This document shows, piece by piece, positions 61,879 through 64,000 of a DNA stretch of 64,000 bases. Within the stretch, counting starts at the first letter, position 1. The number at the start of each line of letters is the position of its first letter. The position numbers and the translations under genes are program-made. The notes beneath the pieces are model-generated. The model was given only the letters and a program-made list of their open reading frames with translations, made no database searches and had not been told where the DNA came from. Source of the stretch: Cupriavidus malaysiensis (GTDB lineage Bacteria > Pseudomonadota > Gammaproteobacteria > Burkholderiales > Burkholderiaceae); NCBI RefSeq assembly GCF_001854325.1, contig NZ_CP017755.1, positions 1,240,001-1,304,000 of the forward strand, read 5' to 3'.

Positions 61879-64000
61879 ATGAACGGGGTGGGTCCAGATC
61901 TGACATGGTGGCGGATCAGGAAGTCGAGTTGGTTGGTCCTCGCAGGCACCTGCCGGCGCGTGCTGCCAGGACGGAGCGCTTCGGCCGCATTGCTCTGGCT
62001 GGCGCTGGCCAGCGGCCCTGCACGGGCGGAGTCTTGCGAGGCGCCATTGAGCGATCATTCGGCCGTCCAATACTCATGCGACATGCATGAAGGCATGGCG
62101 CGCTTCAGGATCGATGGCGCATGGGGTTTCATCGACAAGTTCGGCAAGCTGGCGGGGGCGCCTCCATTCGACCATGCGGATGACTTTTCGGAAGGCTTGG
62201 CCGCCGTCAAGTTGGGGGAGCACTGGGGCTTCGTCGACAAGACCGGTGAACTGGTCATTCCTCCCAGGTTCGGCTCCGTCCATCGCTTCTCCGCCGGCCT
62301 GGCCGCCGCAATGGGGGAAGGCGGCAACTGGGGCTACATCGACCGCCATGGCCAGTGGGTGATCGCGCCGGCCTACGAGCAAGCCGGCCGCTTTCAAGAT
62401 CGGACCGCGATGGTCAGGGAACGTCGCCAGGGCTCTCTGCTGATCGACCGGCGTGGACAGGTGGTCAAGCGTTTCGAGGCCGGCCTGTCGGTCGACCTGG
62501 ACCCGGATGCCCGGGGGCTCTACAGGGCCGAGCGCCAAGGCGCGCGCTGGCTCTGGCATCGCGAAGGCGGGCTGTTCCCGATGCCGGAGGCGTTGCAACG
62601 CTACGTGCAGATCGACGGCGACGGCCTGATTCCAGTCAGCCACGAGTCGAACGGCGGCGATGTGCTGTGGGGGGCGATGGATATCCAGGGGCGCTGGGCC
62701 GTGCCCGCGCGCTTCGCATCGATCGGGCCGTTTCAAGCGGGTCTGGCTGTCGCACAGCCGGCAGAACCAGCTGGCGGGGATGTCGAAGGCGGCAGCCTGG
62801 CGGGACGTCGCCTCGGACTGATCGACCGGCAGGGCCGGTTCGTAGTCCCCCCGCAGTATGAGCGGATCACGCGGCAAGCCTGGGGCGGCTACCAGGCCAC
62901 CCACGCGGGAGAGGCTGGCAGCGACATCATTGGCCGGGACGGACGGGTGCTGTTGGCCGCCGCCACGTGTCCAGGCTTGCGCGAGGTGTTGGTCGCCCTG
63001 TCGGTGGAGAAGGCGCAGTGGAGCGTCGTGGCGGGTTGCGGGCGGAGCTGGGCATTTCATGCCCGTGCGGGCATGGTCCGCAGCCGTATCGCGAAGCCCG
63101 CGGCCTATGCCACCGGCACCCATCTCATGCTCGAGGGCGCCCTCAGTGGTACGCAAGCGCCGCTGCCTTTTGACATTTTCGACGCGGCGGGCCGCCGGGT
63201 GGTTTCGAGCGAAGACCGGGCGTTACAAGGCGATCAGGCATTGACGCGCGGGGATCTGGTGCTCCTCGTGCCGTCTGGCGAGGCCACTGCCGAGCACAGC
63301 CGCCTGGATCTGCTGCCTCTGGCCGTGGTGGTACGGAAGCGCAACGAGACGCAGATCATCACCCGGGACGGCAAGCTCATTTCCAATCCCGGCTGGCACT
63401 ATCGCGCCGAAATGAACCAGGGTCACTTTGTCTTGAGCGGGCCCGGCGGTCCTGGCGGCAAGCCGCTCGACGGGCCGCTGGTGATGTCCACCCCTGGCGA
63501 ACCGTTCGATGAGCCGTCTGTGTGGCTCTTCTCGGGTGACGCCCCGCCGGACCGCACCCGCTGGGGCGCCATCGACGGGCGGGGGCGGTGGGTCGTCCAG
63601 CCACAGCATGGCCACTATCTATCTTCTTTCCGGGATGGCGCAGTGGTTGACTGGGACGGCACGCAACCGATGGTGGTGGAGCGCGATGGCAAGCGCCACC
63701 TATGGCCCCAGGATGTGCAGCGAATCACGCGCGTGAGCCAGCGTGCTTTCATCGGCTCACCCCGCGATCCCGGGGACCCGCTTGTGCGCCTGGAACTGGG
63801 TACCGGGAACATAACCCGGATCACTTTCCCCGCCAAGGTGAACCTCGAGGATTTCCACGATGGCCTGGTCAGCGCCGGTGATCCGGAGGGCCTGCGGTGG
63901 GGGCTGCTGGACGACCAGGGCGAATGGGCCGTGCCGCCACGTTTCGACAGTCGCCTCGATCCGGTCCGGGACGTGCAGGGCCGTCTGCTCGGCTGGCGAA
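61879..64000 (+). CDS. Large exported WG-repeat protein, truncated by the window end
   Basis: An open frame of at least 707 codons that runs off the right edge. It begins with a long basic region and a signal peptide core (ALLWLALASGPARA, cleavage near residue 50). If the GTG at 61960 is the true start, the signal is of normal length (about 23). The rest is built of WG repeats of about 30-35 residues. Clear units start at WGFIDKFGKL, WGFVDKTGEL, WGYIDRHGQW, WGAMDIQGRW, LGLIDRQGRF, WGAIDGRGRW and WGLLDDQGEW, each followed by a V-x-P-x-F/Y strand; more diverged units lie between. WG repeats are thought to form beta-rich, propeller-like surfaces for binding. The gene starts 10 bp after the PH-like gene stop, so the three may form one unit. 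Confidence 0.82.
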   Translation, partial: MNGVGPDLTWWRIRKSSWLVLAGTCRRVLPGRSASAALLWLALASGPARAESCEAPLSDHSAVQYSCDMHEGMARFRIDGAWGFIDKFGKLAGAPPFDHADDFSEGLAAVKLGEHWGFVDKTGELVIPPRFGSVHRFSAGLAAAMGEGGNWGYIDRHGQWVIAPAYEQAGRFQDRTAMVRERRQGSLLIDRRGQVVKRFEAGLSVDLDPDARGLYRAERQGARWLWHREGGLFPMPEALQRYVQIDGDGLIPVSHESNGGDVLWGAMDIQGRWAVPARFASIGPFQAGLAVAQPAEPAGGDVEGGSLAGRRLGLIDRQGRFVVPPQYERITRQAWGGYQATHAGEAGSDIIGRDGRVLLAAATCPGLREVLVALSVEKAQWSVVAGCGRSWAFHARAGMVRSRIAKPAAYATGTHLMLEGALSGTQAPLPFDIFDAAGRRVVSSEDRALQGDQALTRGDLVLLVPSGEATAEHSRLDLLPLAVVVRKRNETQIITRDGKLISNPGWHYRAEMNQGHFVLSGPGGPGGKPLDGPLVMSTPGEPFDEPSVWLFSGDAPPDRTRWGAIDGRGRWVVQPQHGHYLSSFRDGAVVDWDGTQPMVVERDGKRHLWPQDVQRITRVSQRAFIGSPRDPGDPLVRLELGTGNITRITFPAKVNLEDFHDGLVSAGDPEGLRWGLLDDQGEWAVPPRFDSRLDPVRDVQGRLLGWR

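Overview
The window is a 64 kb stretch of very GC-rich bacterial chromosome or megaplasmid. The best fit is a metabolically versatile, aerobic betaproteobacterium of the order Burkholderiales, of Cupriavidus/Ralstonia/Burkholderia type. The reasons are the high GC codon use, two Bug/TctC-type periplasmic receptors lacking transporter partners, a NahR/NagR-type regulator with a nagAaGHAb-type salicylate hydroxylase, a CioAB-type quinol oxidase with a DUF2474 subunit, and an abundance of CoA-dependent catabolism. The genus is an inference. I see no tRNA, rRNA, CRISPR array, transposase or phage gene.

Layout. 1-4376 (+): alicyclic acid degradation (end of a badH-like dehydrogenase, badI, aliB, aliA). 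4458-8901: a four-component salicylate 5-hydroxylase operon (-) divergent from its NahR-like regulator (+). 8923-11178: a MocR regulator divergent from a PaiB-like flavin protein. 11434-13893: a bifunctional penicillin-binding protein. 14026-19029: an RpiR regulator and class III aminotransferase (-) divergent from a Bug receptor and an M81 peptidase (+), sharing an AT-rich control region with a 12-bp direct repeat. 19075-23677: a TonB-dependent receptor operon with DUF2946 and a histidine-rich PepSY membrane protein. 24025-24738: a Tat-exported Fe/Mn superoxide dismutase. 24771-29649: GntR and Bug receptor (-) divergent from an isocitrate-lyase-family lyase and an aconitase-family pair (+). 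30149-32491: PadR, nitronate monooxygenase and an NTF2-like protein. 32991-37866: cyanide-insensitive-type bd oxidase (-), then DUF3311 plus a sodium:solute symporter (+). 38397-40034: a c-di-GMP phosphodiesterase. 40081-43027: LysR divergent from a hydroxyacyl-CoA dehydrogenase and a beta-keto acid cleavage enzyme. 43103-44701: a TerC-CBS-CorC fusion. 44957-53804: a complete valine/isobutyrate cluster with an AraC regulator. 53838-56556: a mechanosensitive channel and a diguanylate cyclase. 56811-60813: a FecI-FecR-TonB receptor surface-signalling operon behind a Fur-box-like site. 61255-64000: a visibly less GC-rich end with a 50-residue membrane microprotein, a PH-like membrane protein and a large exported WG-repeat protein that runs off the window.

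The main theme is a row of self-contained catabolic or uptake modules, each with its own divergent regulator and a recognisable operator between the divergent genes. The least understood pieces are the lyase/aconitase-family module (26654-29649), twin ATGCAAC-N2-GTTGCAT operators next to an 11-bp minisatellite (32563-32918), an orphan terminator facing the minus strand (29823-29856), the receptor/aminotransferase/M81 module (14026-19029), and the three-gene membrane/WG-repeat cluster at the right end.
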